A DNA stretch of 22,354 nt from Temnopleurus reevesii (GCA_036244855.1 BQKZ01009351.1:1794-24147), one strand, 5' to 3'; shown: positions 1 to 8,171, numbered from the stretch's first letter. The notes: generated by a model from the sequence alone, not told the origin. Made by a program: numbers and translations.

Positions 1-241
1 CATTATTGGAGCCAGAGATAATCACAAATGTAAATTTCGAATGGCGGCCATTTTGAAATCCAAAATGGCCAATTTTGAGACGGAATTTTGAGTGGCCCAA
101 TATCTGAAAATGTTCGTAGCATGCAAATTTACCTGTGTGCCAAATTTGGTGCTTGTATCAAAAAGTGCACAATTCTTCATAATATTGGAGCTAAACCACC
201 TAACTAAAAGGGGTGGATGATGGGTTGGACTTTTTGACATT
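1..241. repeat. probable dispersed repeat, unassigned
   Basis: No coding signal. The stretch is built of low-complexity phrases such as 'aaaatggc', and the motif 'atggcggccattttgaa' is followed by its partial inverse 'ccaaaatggcc'. This is the style of an old interspersed repeat. I cannot name the family, and I see no exon on either strand. Confidence 0.3.
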
Positions 242-312
242 CGATTTCAGGCCGTTCTTATATATGAATCAATGATCCGTCCTGATAGCAGATATACATA
301 TTGAGTAGTAAT

Positions 313-381
313 TGTGTTATTGTTGTTATTATTATTATTATTATTAGTAGTAGTAGTAGTAGTAGTAGTAGTAGCAGCAGC

Positions 382-412
<31 letters not shown>

Positions 413-448
413 TTCTTATTAGTAGTAGTAGTATTAATTTTATTATTA

Positions 449-503
<55 letters not shown>

Positions 504-507
504 CATC

Positions 508-557
<50 letters not shown>
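313..557 (+). repeat. compound trinucleotide microsatellite
   Basis: Blocks of ATT, AGT (with three AGC units), ATT again and then ATC follow one another for about 245 bp. The block is open in several frames on both strands and would encode homopolymers (poly-Ile, poly-Ser, poly-Asn/Asp), but nothing supports translation. It lies at the same relative position as the ATT/ATC array in the second tandem copy, so it predates the duplication. Confidence 0.95.
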
Positions 558-1017
558 TTGTATAAAGAAGAGTTTTCAAGAACCGGCTTCAGAACTAGTA
601 GATCAGATGAAAAAAACATGACTGGCCAAATTGTTTCCTTTTTTAAGACTGGCCTATAGTTGCTAGTGAAGTTTCCTTTAAAATTAATGCATGAGGTCAG
701 AAAAGCTCGGGTGAACTCTAAGCAAAATAAAGCGCGTGCAAGAGCCTAGGGACGACCGTGACTTTTTCTTGAGCTCATTGGACCTGAAGTAAATCAACTT
801 GAGTTCTGTGACCGAAACCTTTGCCTTTATAAACTGAAGAACACGATCGAGGACTTTCCCACAAGTATAAACATTTGCATGATAACTTTTTGAGAAAATG
901 AGCCTACTACTACCTCACATAAATGACAGCCTAAATGTACCAGAATCAATGTCAAATTTTATTACGCCCGTATGTCTTTCAGTCAGATATTTAGCAATCT
1001 CAAATAACTGTCTTTTG

Positions 1018-1079
1018 TTGATGATGATGAATTTAGATTTAAAGGCGTTTCTCATTCAATTCTGAATATTTACGCCTTG
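1018..1079 (-). mobile_element. 62-bp 3' end of a retroelement with TTTTG target-site duplication
   Basis: Read on the minus strand, this is a short hairpin (AAGGCGT at 1042-1048 pairs with ACGCCTT at 1072-1078 around a 23-nt loop) followed by a tail ending in CATCATCATCAA. TTTTG lies at 1013-1017 and again at 1080-1084. The matching place in the second tandem copy (2521-2525) has a single TTTTG and no insert, a clean empty site. A related copy lies in a DIMT1 intron at about 16757-16842. A terminal hairpin with a short repeat tail resembles the 3' end of CR1/L2-type LINEs or SINEs mobilised by them. The family assignment is inference. Confidence 0.7.
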
Positions 1080-1322
1080 TTTTGTACGATACAAATTATT
1101 ATACTTTGAAAGAACCATGAAAAACGAAAGTTAATGAATGCAAAGAAACCTATTGATTTTTGTTTACTCAATTAGATATTTATTTTTATAAGCATATATA
1201 ATTCCAGCATGCAGGGCTTGCTTTTATATTCAAACAAAATGATGCACCATTCTCCCTGCTCCGGTTTCAATATACACAGAATCCACAACCCATGATACCA
1301 CTACAACGGTCATCTCCACCCC

Positions 1323-1323
1323 C
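1323..1323. other. ambiguous base in C/G homopolymer
   Basis: A run of C is followed by N and then a run of G. This is probably an unresolved homopolymer or closed gap. It aligns with the point where the second tandem copy is cut off by adapter sequence. Confidence 0.8.
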
Positions 1324-1589
1324 NGGGGGGGGAGCGGGATGCACGTCGCGTATATATGTGAGAGGCAAATGAAAATTATTTGGATAGGGAAAAGGATACA
1401 TTGTGAAGAAGAAGCGTGCCGATGAAAATAAACTTTTTTTGGCTCCTCTATGAAAGTGAAGCCTTTTCTTTGTTTTGATGGTTTGTTTTGGAGAGTTTTC
1501 TTGGGAGTTGTGGATGTGTTTGCCATTTGATTTCAGGCCGTTCTTATGAATCAATAATCCGTCCTGATATTCACAGAGTAGTAATTATG

Positions 1590-1657
1590 ACGTTATTTTA
1601 TTATTATTACTATTGATATTATCATTATTATTATCATCATTATTATTACTATCATTA

Positions 1658-1688
<31 letters not shown>

Positions 1689-1705
1689 TATTAATATTAT
1701 TATAT
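1590..1705 (+). repeat. ATT/ATC microsatellite
   Basis: Imperfect ATT and ATC trinucleotides, the counterpart in tandem copy 2 of the longer array at 313-557. Confidence 0.85.
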
Positions 1706-1810
1706 GCCTGACCTAATTGTTTCCTTTTTTTTTTAGACTGGCCTGGTTGTTAGCGAAGTTTCCTTCAAAATGAATACAATGAAGTCAAAATAGCTCGGGC
1801 GAAAGATTAA

Positions 1811-1938
1811 GCCCCGGTCACATAGGACCCCGGAAGCAACACGATTCACCCCGACTCGTTATTCTGAGGCAATCAACTGTAAATTAACAAAGAGTTGGGG
1901 TGAATCGTTGCTTCCGGGGTCCTATATGTGACCGGGGC
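1811..1938. mobile_element. MITE with long terminal inverted repeats (gccccggtcacat family)
   Basis: The left arm starts GCCCCGGTCACATAGGACCC and is matched in reverse by the right arm ending GTGACCGGGGC. The arms are roughly 45 bp with a short AT-rich centre. TTAA precedes the element and TTTA follows it. In tandem copy 1 the same place reads 'ctctaagcaaaa' with no insert, a paralogous empty site. A longer relative sits at 15305-15622, and family ends occur near 3288 and 7880. TTAA targets suggest a piggyBac- or Kolobok-type source; this is inference. No transposase is present. Confidence 0.8.
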
Positions 1939-2061
1939 TTTAGCAAAATATAACGCTTACAAGAACCGAGGAATGACCATGATCTCCCTTTCTTGATATT
2001 TGTAGCTCATTGGACCTGAACTAAATCAACTTCAGTTTCCTTCAAAATTAATGGATGAAGT

Positions 2062-2303
2062 CATGTGTGGCTCAGTGGTAGAGCGTCTGAACGGAAGGTC
2101 GTGGGTTCGATCCCCGGCCGAGTCATATACCAAAGACTTATAAAAATAGGACCATCTGCCTTTTTGCCAGGCGCTCAGCTTTTAAGAAAGGAGAAGGTAT
2201 AATAATAACTTTTTGCTATGCAGGGCGCGGTGGAAGAGCAGCTAGCTTACAGCTGAATGTGGCTACCCTGGGTAAAATAAGATATATTATTATTATTATT
2301 ATT
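2062..2303 (+). mobile_element. tRNA-derived SINE
   Basis: A tRNA-like head carries a good A box (TGGCTCAGTGGTAGAGC, 2068-2084) and B box (GGTTCGATCC, 2104-2113) at tRNA spacing. A non-tRNA body follows, with 'gccaggcgctcagctttt' and 'gtggctaccctgggtaaaa', and then an (ATT)n tail. The would-be acceptor stem does not pair and the body runs on well beyond 75 nt, so this is a SINE and not a working tRNA gene. Its RNA polymerase III promoter boxes look intact. Confidence 0.8.
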
Positions 2304-2786
2304 CATTCAGTTCTGTAACCAAAACCTTTGTATTTATAAACTGATGAACACGATCGAGGACTTTCCCACAAGTATAAAAATGTGCATGAAAACTTTTCAG
2401 AAATGAGCCTGCTACGTACCTCAGAAAAATGACACCGTAAATGTACCAGAATCAATGTAAAATGTCATCATGCCTGTATGTCTTTTAATCAGATATTTCG
2501 GAGAGGTCAAAAGGCTGTCTTTTTGCGCGATACAAATTTTTATATACTTTGAAAGAACCGTGAAAAACTGAAGTTACTGACTTAGTGAATGCAAAGTAAA
2601 CTATTGGTTTTGTTTACGCAATTGAATATTTATTTTTACTAGCATAATTCCAACATGCATCGCAAAATTTTAGATTCAAAACAAAATGATGCACCTGTCT
2701 CCCTGCTCTGGTTTTGATACACAGAAGTCACAACCCAGGATACCACTACAAAGGTCATCCCGCCTCCCCCACACCTCCTCCCCCCC

Positions 2787-2824
2787 CTGTCTCTTATACA
2801 CATCTAGATGTGTTTAAGAGACAG
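2787..2824. other. Tn5 mosaic-end pair: sequencing-library junction adapter
   Basis: CTGTCTCTTATACACATCT (2787-2805) is the 19-bp Tn5 mosaic end. It is followed at once by its inverse AGATGTGTTTAAGAGACAG (2806-2824), with one mismatch to the standard AGATGTGTATAAGAGACAG. Joined in this order they are the circularisation junction of Nextera mate-pair libraries. The sequence is artificial, not a native transposon: no transposase or cargo accompanies it. DNA on the two sides may not be adjacent in the genome. Confidence 0.95.
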
Positions 2825-3089
2825 TATCTGATCAACATCGTGATAAAAACATACTTGAAATGGACCCCTACATGTTCCATTCTACATGAGTAGTTTACTA
2901 TTGTGGTATAGTGTGTTTCGCTGTGATGCTTCATTTAACATGTTTATAAGAAAACGACAATGAACAACATTGAACTGAATAGACATACACATACAAATGA
3001 ATGCATCAAGCGATGCGGGTGGTGTAAACTAGGGTTGAAAGACGCGGATGTATGATGCCAATCACCATTCTGGGCGATGCATGTGGACA

Positions 3090-3310
3090 AAATTAAAATG
3101 TGAATAACGTAACAGCTGTAGAAAAGTGAGGACAAACATGAAAACGATAACCATATACTCTCTGCAATTCACTTGTGATAATCCTTGAATTGATTTTAGT
3201 GCGCAAAACGATTTTTTAAATAAATGATACAGCCAATTACAGCATATTTTTGTCTCTATATCTAATCTTAAAGCACTGTCTTATGNGACCAGGGCTTTAG
3301 ATTCACCTTG
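3090..3310. repeat. dispersed repeat family R1, copy 1
   Basis: The phrase 'aaatgtgaataacg' begins a segment with relatives at about 4690-4880 and 7680-7905. Copies 1 and 3 both end in a 'gac-c/t-gggc-ttt' terminus followed by 'attcacctt'. That terminus resembles the end of the gccccggtcacat MITE family, so R1 may be a longer inverted-repeat element of related type. An N interrupts it at 3286. Confidence 0.5.
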
Positions 3311-3696
3311 TATATTATGCATGGTTAGGGATAATCATATGAAGGATTATTCCAGATTTCATTTGGTCGAAAATTCTCATTCTGATTTTGTTTCAGTTTT
3401 TCGCATCGTGTCACATGACCTGAGGAAGTATTGCGATTTGATGAGACCATTGTTATCATCAAACTAATGTATGCACTTGTAGCGACCCAATAAGTATAAT
3501 GTGTTTATTGTATTCACAAGCGGCATCGGAACATGGAAACTGTCGATGGGTGATTAAGATAAAATCATTTTGGAAAAGTAGCTATTTTTTTTTGCGATTA
3601 CAGCAGACCGAGGAAGAGATTAAATTTCTACATGAAGAATAATTTTTTTAATTAATAATTCTTTAAAAAAATGGATCTGCATTCAACAATGAATAA

Positions 3697-3812
3697 TAAT
3701 AATAATAATAGATGCAATTTATATAGCGCACGTATCCACTCTGCGGAGTGCTCAATGCGCTTTACATTATCATTACCCTGGCTTTAGCCCGGCAGCCATC
3801 CGCGGCGCACGG
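3697..3812 (-). mobile_element. SINE 3'-end fragment
   Basis: On the minus strand this reads 'ggctaaagccagggtaat', 'aaagcgcattgagcac', 'gcgctatataaattgcatc', then an (ATT)n tail. The same ordered blocks occur at 6773-6833 (plus), 6834-7095 (minus) and 8995-9080 (plus). The longer copy at 6834-7095 has a B-box-like head, identifying these as tails of one tRNA-headed SINE family. Confidence 0.65.
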
Positions 3813-3945
3813 ATGAAGTAACTTTGTCAATTGTCAAAACATGAGAAACAAAGTATGTTGCATAACCCATATAATTTCACAGCATAATATTGAAAATCAT
3901 AATGTCTGCCTCAGTTTGTTTCATTTCATATTTTATTTTATTTTA

Positions 3946-3971
3946 TTTTTTTTTTTTTGGGGGGGGGGGGG
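3946..3971 (+). repeat. T13-G13 homopolymer junction
   Basis: Thirteen T are followed by thirteen G. Such tracts are prone to slippage and assembly error. Confidence 0.9.
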
Positions 3972-4429
3972 TGATTTTCTTGTTGTTTTCCACATCATGT
4001 CGTTGTCAAACCTTATATTAATTCGAGCAAATGTGACGATAATATATCAAACACGAAATAAACTAAATAAAATGGGATATGGACAATAGATCCGTACACC
4101 ATGTACACCGTGAATTGAACTGTGCCGACACGACAATCACACGCCAGTTTCGGTTTGAATAGCATTACAAAAGAGCATTGAATTGGTGGAAATAGATTAT
4201 ACCATGTTATCTCTAAGCCTAGGAACCGGGTCATAAATCGTGTTATTGATTAACCGAATTTCATTTAGAAAATTATATCATTATTCATCAATTTTTTTAA
4301 TAGAAATATGGTATATAAATGCTTAATGAAACAAATAATACACAGCAACATTATACTAAAGATTAGGTTAACGTTCACATTTTCTTTTATAAACGTTGTT
4401 TTCAACTTTATTTCTCTAACTCAAACCAG

Positions 4430-4573
4430 CTCCGTTTGCAGCTTACTTTACAACCAAGTTTGGGACACGCCCCGTTGTCATGGTAGCAGGAGGTTTCGCT
4501 GCTTCCGGTGTCCTGTTACTTTCTCAGGCCAGGCATATAGCTCTTGTGTGGATTGCAATAGGAGTGGTGACGT
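4430..4573 (+). CDS. MCT-like exon a (helices 2-3)
   Basis: The exon encodes 47 whole codons (P-F-A-A-Y-F-T-T-K-F-G-T-R-P-V-V-M ...), matching the MCT pattern 'GP...NRFG-RPVVM-GG' at helix 2, and ends in the donor t|gtaagt (phase 1). Two acceptors 12 bp apart (cag|ctccg at 4429/4430 and gcag|cttac at 4441/4442) share the frame. I prefer the first because it keeps the conserved P and has the better pyrimidine tract. Confidence 0.8.
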
Positions 4574-7500
4574 GTAAGTAGAAGCGAAATTTGTATTTTT
4601 TTATTAATTGGTTTCTTTTTAAGGCAATGACTAACATTGTGGAGAACATGGTGGAGAAAAAACACTGTGAAAGAAAATGAAGCTGAGATCAGAATTGAAT
4701 TGTGAATGACGCAACAACCGAACAAAAGGTAGAGCAATAACCACACTTTCAGCCGCTATCTCGTGATGGGTGCCTCAAACAGAGGAATGCATATTAAGCA
4801 TGTTCCATAACGGTTGGCATTTTTGCGATTTGTATGACTGTGGCATTATACCGGTTACTGCATGTTCATGAGTTGAAAATGCGCTTTGAAGCTCACGAAA
4901 AGGCACTTTATTTAAGGTGACTATTATTATGCTATTATGATTTTGATTTGATCGTGCCTTTAGTCAACCCATACTCCACCTTTTTGTCCATCAACAGCAA
5001 TGACACAGGCAACTGTCTATGCATCCTCCGTTCTCTTGGTGCGCCGGAGCTTTCGTCTTCACTACGCCTTGGCACACGGCGTCGTCATCTCCGGCTACAG
5101 CTGCGGACTTTTCATTTTCTCGCCAATTCTCGAGTCTCTAAGCCTGACCTTCAGCTGGCGAGGGACGTGTCTTATCGCATCAGGATTTATGTTCCAGACG
5201 GTCCTGCTCGGGGCACTGATGAGGACACCGCCTAAGGTTCGGCGGCGTTATGAGCCGATAGAGGTGGACGCGAATCAGAACGAGGATGTTCCTGAAGGAC
5301 ACAAATGTGACGTCACTAGGGGAACCGCTTCCTTGACCAATCGCGACTTGCAAAATAGTACTGATCGAGCATGCAGTAATATTGATGATGTTCAATCAAA
5401 ATCTGAAACGAACGTCCTTTTGCAAAACTCAACAAATATTTCAAACGAAGTTTTGGATCCTATCCAGAATGGTTCGCGTTGTGATTCAAAATTTGATGAT
5501 ATCGGAGAACGATCGGAATTAAGAAATAAGAATGATGCAATAAAGACAGATAAGACCTCGCCAACTCACTCACATCACAGTTTAACCCGTGATGGCCAAT
5601 CTGCCACTAATATAGCTCAAAACAATGCAGATGATATTTGGGTGTCAGGAGTGGGATCCGATCCAAAGCCAGGGTGACTACGCCAAATTACCGCACGAAA
5701 CTACCACACCTTAGCCATCTACACACTCACCATGTTCTCAACAACAGTTGGCTACAGTATCTTCCTACTCCACATGTCTACGTCTTTCAAGGAGTTTGGC
5801 ATCGACCTGAATGACATTGCCACCTCTTTCTCTGTCTTCGCCGCCTGCAACCTGATAGGAAGGATAGCCAATGGGTTGATCATAGCGATGGGGGTTCCTA
5901 CAGCCTACCTCATGACGCTTGCTGAACTTGTAGCCTTTGTGTCCATAATAGGTAAGTATTGTTATGATTTCCTGGTTTGTGTTTCATCAATCTGTTGTAG
6001 AGGTACCGGTGACTCTACACACGGCTGGTGACCATTTCTTGGACTGAATAACCCTTGCGTCGCTGAGGTAGCATCAGAGAAAGGGTCATCTGTCGTGCGC
6101 AGAATCGCGCGTCCCGCCACGAACATCATGGAACGACTTAAAGATCAAGAACGGCTGAATACACATACTATCATCAATAATTAAACACAAGAACGAATAA
6201 CAGCCGTTCTTAAAATATTTCTTTATCTTGGTGAAACACCACCCAGCTTAGTTAGATACAACCATGGTTAACTTTGTACTTCCCTCAATAGATTTGAATA
6301 CATGTATACTCAGTCGATATTGCCCAAATCGTGTACGTACAAAATGCATTACATGGGTGGATGATATATATATAATGATATAGGAGTCTTCATCATGTTC
6401 ATGACGTGAGGAAAGAAAAGTTAACCCTTTTGTTATCATTCGATGGGGTCCGTCTTGACAAGGAATATCCCAATGACTATTTTTTTTCTTTAACTCTAAT
6501 TCGTTCTTTTTTTTATACTTGTTTTCATTGTATTATTTCGTTTTATTATGCCATTTCCAGCCGTGTACATGTGCAATCTTTTCCCTGTTCGAGTGACTGC
6601 CGTTGCCCTGTACGGTCTGGGGACCGGTGTCTACACCACGTTGTTCTACGTGTACCATCGGGAGATCGTGGATCCGAAGGTGGACGTGAAGACCTTGTCG
6701 ATTTTCATGTTCTTTGAGGGATTGGCTGGTCCATGTGGAGGCTCATTGGGAGGTATGATATGAATAATAATAATACACGGCTCAGCAGAGCGGATACGTG
6801 CGCTATATAAATTGCATCTATTATTATTATTATATAGCACTTATCAACTCTTCATTAGAATTCTCTAAGCGCTCTACAATTGCACCATTATTACCCTGGC
6901 TTTAGTCCGGCAGCCACTTCATTAGCGCACTTGGCATTTCAAGGGAAAAAAATCCTACCAGGTACCCACTCACCTCACCTAGGTTGAGTGCAGCACAATG
7001 TGGATACATTTCTTGCTGAAGGAAATTGACGCCATAGGTGGGATTCGAACCTCCTACGAATCTCCTGAGTACGCTCAATTACAGGTCAATTTTGCCAAGG
7101 ATTATGCAACCGATGAGTGGTCATAGTTGGTCATGATGCAAATTTCATGACCATGTGTCGGGCAATTCACTTTCTTGATCGCACAATTGGCAACCAAAAT
7201 TGCAACTTTCGCGACGCGGCACCCTTTTCCTGCATTCAATGACCCCTATGGCACAATAGCGCCATCAGAGAAAGGGTCATCAGTCGTGTGCAGAATCATA
7301 AGTACACTAACGAACAGATATATGAAACTAGCATAGAATCACGAAATATACAGTCTATTATAGATTTATGCGATCATTTTAAACGAACTTTGACTCAGAA
7401 GCCCGGGACACGAAACTCGAAACTTATGTCTTTGGTATAACAAACATCTGTATAACCCTAAAGTGCACTCTGGAGTTGCACTGTTAGGTCGTTACACGTC

Positions 7501-8086
7501 GCTTTCCAAATCAAAATTGTTATTACCTGGTCGCGAAATCCACGGCACACATTACCTCATATTGATTTTACTCCAGGGGTGCATACGTTAAAATTGTTCC
7601 GTGAAATCACGAGCATAATTTTAATTTCATATATAATTGGCACACGCAGAGATGCTAACCGTTTGGGAATATGATTGATGTCAAAATAAAAATGTGAATA
7701 ACGCAGCAGGTAAACAAAATGTTAATGTGAGAGCAAACGTGACCATACACAAAAGCCACACTTTCAGCCATTCACATGTGACGAAAGTCTTGGGTCATAT
7801 ATAAAATACACCTCACGCATATCCCGAACGGTTGGCATCATCTACATACGTCTGCTACACTTGTTAAATAGTGTGACTGGGCCTTTGATATTCACCTTTC
7901 CTTATTGATTTCACAGGCCTTTTACGGGATGTCACAGGAAATTATCGAGTGACCTATTTGACTTCGGCAGCACTTTCGTTTTTCGCCGCTCTCCTCACAA
8001 TCGTCGTTATCCTACTCGAGAGACATCGAAAAAGGAGCAGCGAATGTCTGAAGCAATCTGAAATCAAGACATCAGCTGTAATTTGA
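4430..8086 (+). CDS. monocarboxylate-transporter-like (SLC16/MFS) gene, 5' incomplete, in-frame TGA
   Basis: Four exons are seen: 4430-4573, 4998-5951, 6561-6752 and 7917-8086 (stop TGA at 8084-8086). All have GT donors and AG acceptors, and every junction is in phase. The product resembles major-facilitator monocarboxylate transporters, which move lactate, pyruvate, ketone bodies or related solutes with protons across the plasma membrane; substrate cannot be read here. The second MCT signature is visible as F-R-x-x-Y-A-L-A-x-G in exon 4998-5951. The 'GLLRD-TGNY' turn and last helix are in the final exon. The N-terminal exon with helix 1 and the DGGWGW motif is not found. A hydrophilic N/S/D-rich loop of about 155 residues lies between helices 6 and 7, longer than is usual. 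A TGA at 5675 interrupts the frame near the end of that loop, yet coding resumes in the same frame. Possibilities are a decayed or null allele, readthrough, a sequencing error or a missed intron. Confidence 0.85.
4690..4880. repeat. dispersed repeat family R1, copy 2 (intron)
   Basis: 'ttgtgaatgacgcaacaa', 'ccacactttcagccgct' and 'taacggttggcat' occur in the same order as in the copy at 7680-7905, inside the intron 4574-4997. Confidence 0.5.
4998..5951 (+). CDS. MCT-like exon b (helices 4-6, long loop, helices 7-9)
   Basis: The acceptor aacag|ca gives a serine codon across the junction, then M-T-Q-A-T-V-Y. The MCT signature (S-F-R-L-H-Y-A-L-A-H-G-V-V-I-S-G) lies at about 5048-5095, and helices run to about 5230. 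From 5235 to 5675 the frame stays open through a polar loop rich in Asn, Ser and Asp with His and Thr clusters. An in-frame TGA (5675-5677) follows. The same frame then continues L-R-Q-I-T-A-R-N-Y-H into hydrophobic helices 7-9 and stops at the donor g|gtaagt (5951/5952, phase 1). The exon is 954 nt. Confidence 0.85.
5675..5677 (+). other. in-frame TGA followed by CTA within coding exon
   Basis: The codons read AAG CCA GGG TGA CTA CGC CAA. The frame is the one read from the upstream exon junction and the one read into helix 7, so this one codon interrupts an otherwise open 318-codon exon. TGA could come from CGA by loss of a CpG. TGA-CTA is also the context reported for efficient stop-codon readthrough in several animal genes. 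Confidence 0.85.
6045..6130. repeat. short dispersed repeat R2, copy 1 (intron)
   Basis: 'catcagagaaagggtcatc' followed by 'gtcgtg-gcagaatc' recurs at about 7260-7305 in the next intron, with 'acgaacat/acgaacag' close after in both. The family is unknown. The rest of the intron 5952-6560 shows no exon on either strand. Confidence 0.55.
6561..6752 (+). CDS. MCT-like exon c (helices 10-11)
   Basis: The acceptor atttccag|cc completes GCC (Ala) with the G left by exon b. The exon encodes A-V-Y-M-C-N-L-F-P-V-R-V-T-A-V-A, then a Gly-rich helix, a charged stretch 'DPKVDVKT' and the helix 'FFEGLAGPCGGSLG', and ends g|gtatga (phase 1). This matches the MCT region in which 'ltnAfGl-ll--G-a---GPPlaG' occurs. 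Confidence 0.85.
6773..6833 (+). mobile_element. SINE 3'-end fragment, plus strand
   Basis: 'gcggatacgtgcgctatat' and 'aaattgcatc' plus an (ATT)n tail match the reverse complement of the fragment at 3697-3745. It abuts the oppositely oriented SINE at 6834, so two copies are joined tail to tail. Confidence 0.65.
6834..7095 (-). mobile_element. tRNA-headed SINE, minus strand
   Basis: Read on the minus strand it has a B-box-like 'ggaggttcgaatcccacc' (about 7037-7054) near its head. The body includes 'ttccttcagcaagaaatg' and 'gtgggtacctggtaggat'. The shared tail block is 'ggctgccggactaaagccag'. The A box is degenerate and no complete copy remains. It lies wholly inside the transporter intron 6753-7916. 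Confidence 0.6.
7240..7340. repeat. short dispersed repeat R2, copy 2 (intron)
   Basis: This is the partner of 6045-6130 in the same orientation, one intron downstream. The remaining part of the intron before 7680 shows no coding signal. Confidence 0.5.
7680..7905. repeat. dispersed repeat family R1, copy 3 (intron)
   Basis: 'aaatgtgaataacgcag', 'ccacactttcagccattc', 'cgaacggttggcatc' and the end 'gtgactgggccttt' match the other R1 copies in order. It ends about 10 bp before the final exon's acceptor region. Confidence 0.5.
7917..8086 (+). CDS. MCT-like exon d (helix 12 and C-terminus, stop)
   Basis: The acceptor ttcacag|gc completes GGC (Gly), giving the G-L-L-R-D-V-T-G-N-Y-R motif typical of MCTs before helix 12. 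A hydrophobic helix (A-L-S-F-F-A-A-L-L-T-I-V-V-I-L-L) and a short basic, then polar, cytoplasmic tail follow. The stop TGA is at 8084-8086. Confidence 0.88.
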
Positions 8087-8171
8087 CTTGACCGTTGGAG
8101 TCAGCCAGATAATTTCATGAAAGAAATGATATGAACACTCATGCCAGAGAACTACGCTATACGGAAAAAAA

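Larger units (their letters stand above)
243..1528 (+). repeat. tandem segmental duplication, copy 1
   Basis: This ~1286-bp unit begins 'gatttcaggccgttctta' and is followed directly by a second copy beginning with the same words at 1529. The order of matching blocks is preserved: a trinucleotide microsatellite; a block near 613-760 starting around 'ttgtttcctttttt'; the words 'aacacgatcgaggactttcc' (841) and 'gtaccagaatcaatgt' (937); then 'aaaatgatgcacc' and 'ataccactacaa' before a C/G tract. The blocks are clearly homologous but diverged by point changes and small indels, so the duplication is not recent. Copy 1 uniquely carries a 62-bp insertion at 1018-1079. It also continues past the C/G tract (1323 N) to 1528, a part that copy 2 lacks. 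No gene was recognised. Confidence 0.85.
1529..2786 (+). repeat. tandem segmental duplication, copy 2 (truncated)
   Basis: This is the second copy of the unit starting at 243. It has been enlarged by an inverted-repeat element (1811-1938) and a tRNA-derived SINE (about 2062-2303). A ~30-bp piece near 2033-2062 ('agtttccttcaaaatta' onward) repeats a segment seen at about 1759, so there has also been local rearrangement before the SINE. The copy stops at 2786 inside the C-rich tract that corresponds to the C-N-G tract of copy 1. The remaining ~200 bp of the unit are absent, replaced by adapter and then unrelated DNA. Confidence 0.85.
2825..4429. other. non-coding stretch upstream of the transporter exons
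   Basis: No exon was recognised on either strand. I looked for the MCT amino-terminal signature (D-G-G-W-G-W) that should precede the exon at 4430 and did not find it here. The stretch holds a dispersed repeat (about 3090-3310, with an N at 3286), the 3' end of a minus-strand SINE (about 3697-3812) and a T13G13 tract (3946-3971). Confidence 0.6.

Noticed and set aside
247..621. Homopolymeric open frames on both strands (poly-Asp/Asn/Thr, Met/Ile/Leu, Ser/Ile, Val/Ser)
   Set aside because: They are translations of a trinucleotide microsatellite. Any frame is open, and there is no flanking coding sequence or splice signal.
2064..2135. Functional tRNA gene
   Set aside because: A and B boxes are good, but the acceptor stem does not pair, and a SINE body plus (ATT)n tail follows.
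2787..2824. Native Tn5/IS50-type insertion
   Set aside because: Only the engineered mosaic ends are present, back to back, without transposase or target duplication. This is a library adapter.
5675..5677. Selenocysteine codon
   Set aside because: No convincing SECIS element was seen in 8087-8500, and a Sec in a disordered transporter loop has no family precedent I know. Readthrough or mutation is simpler.
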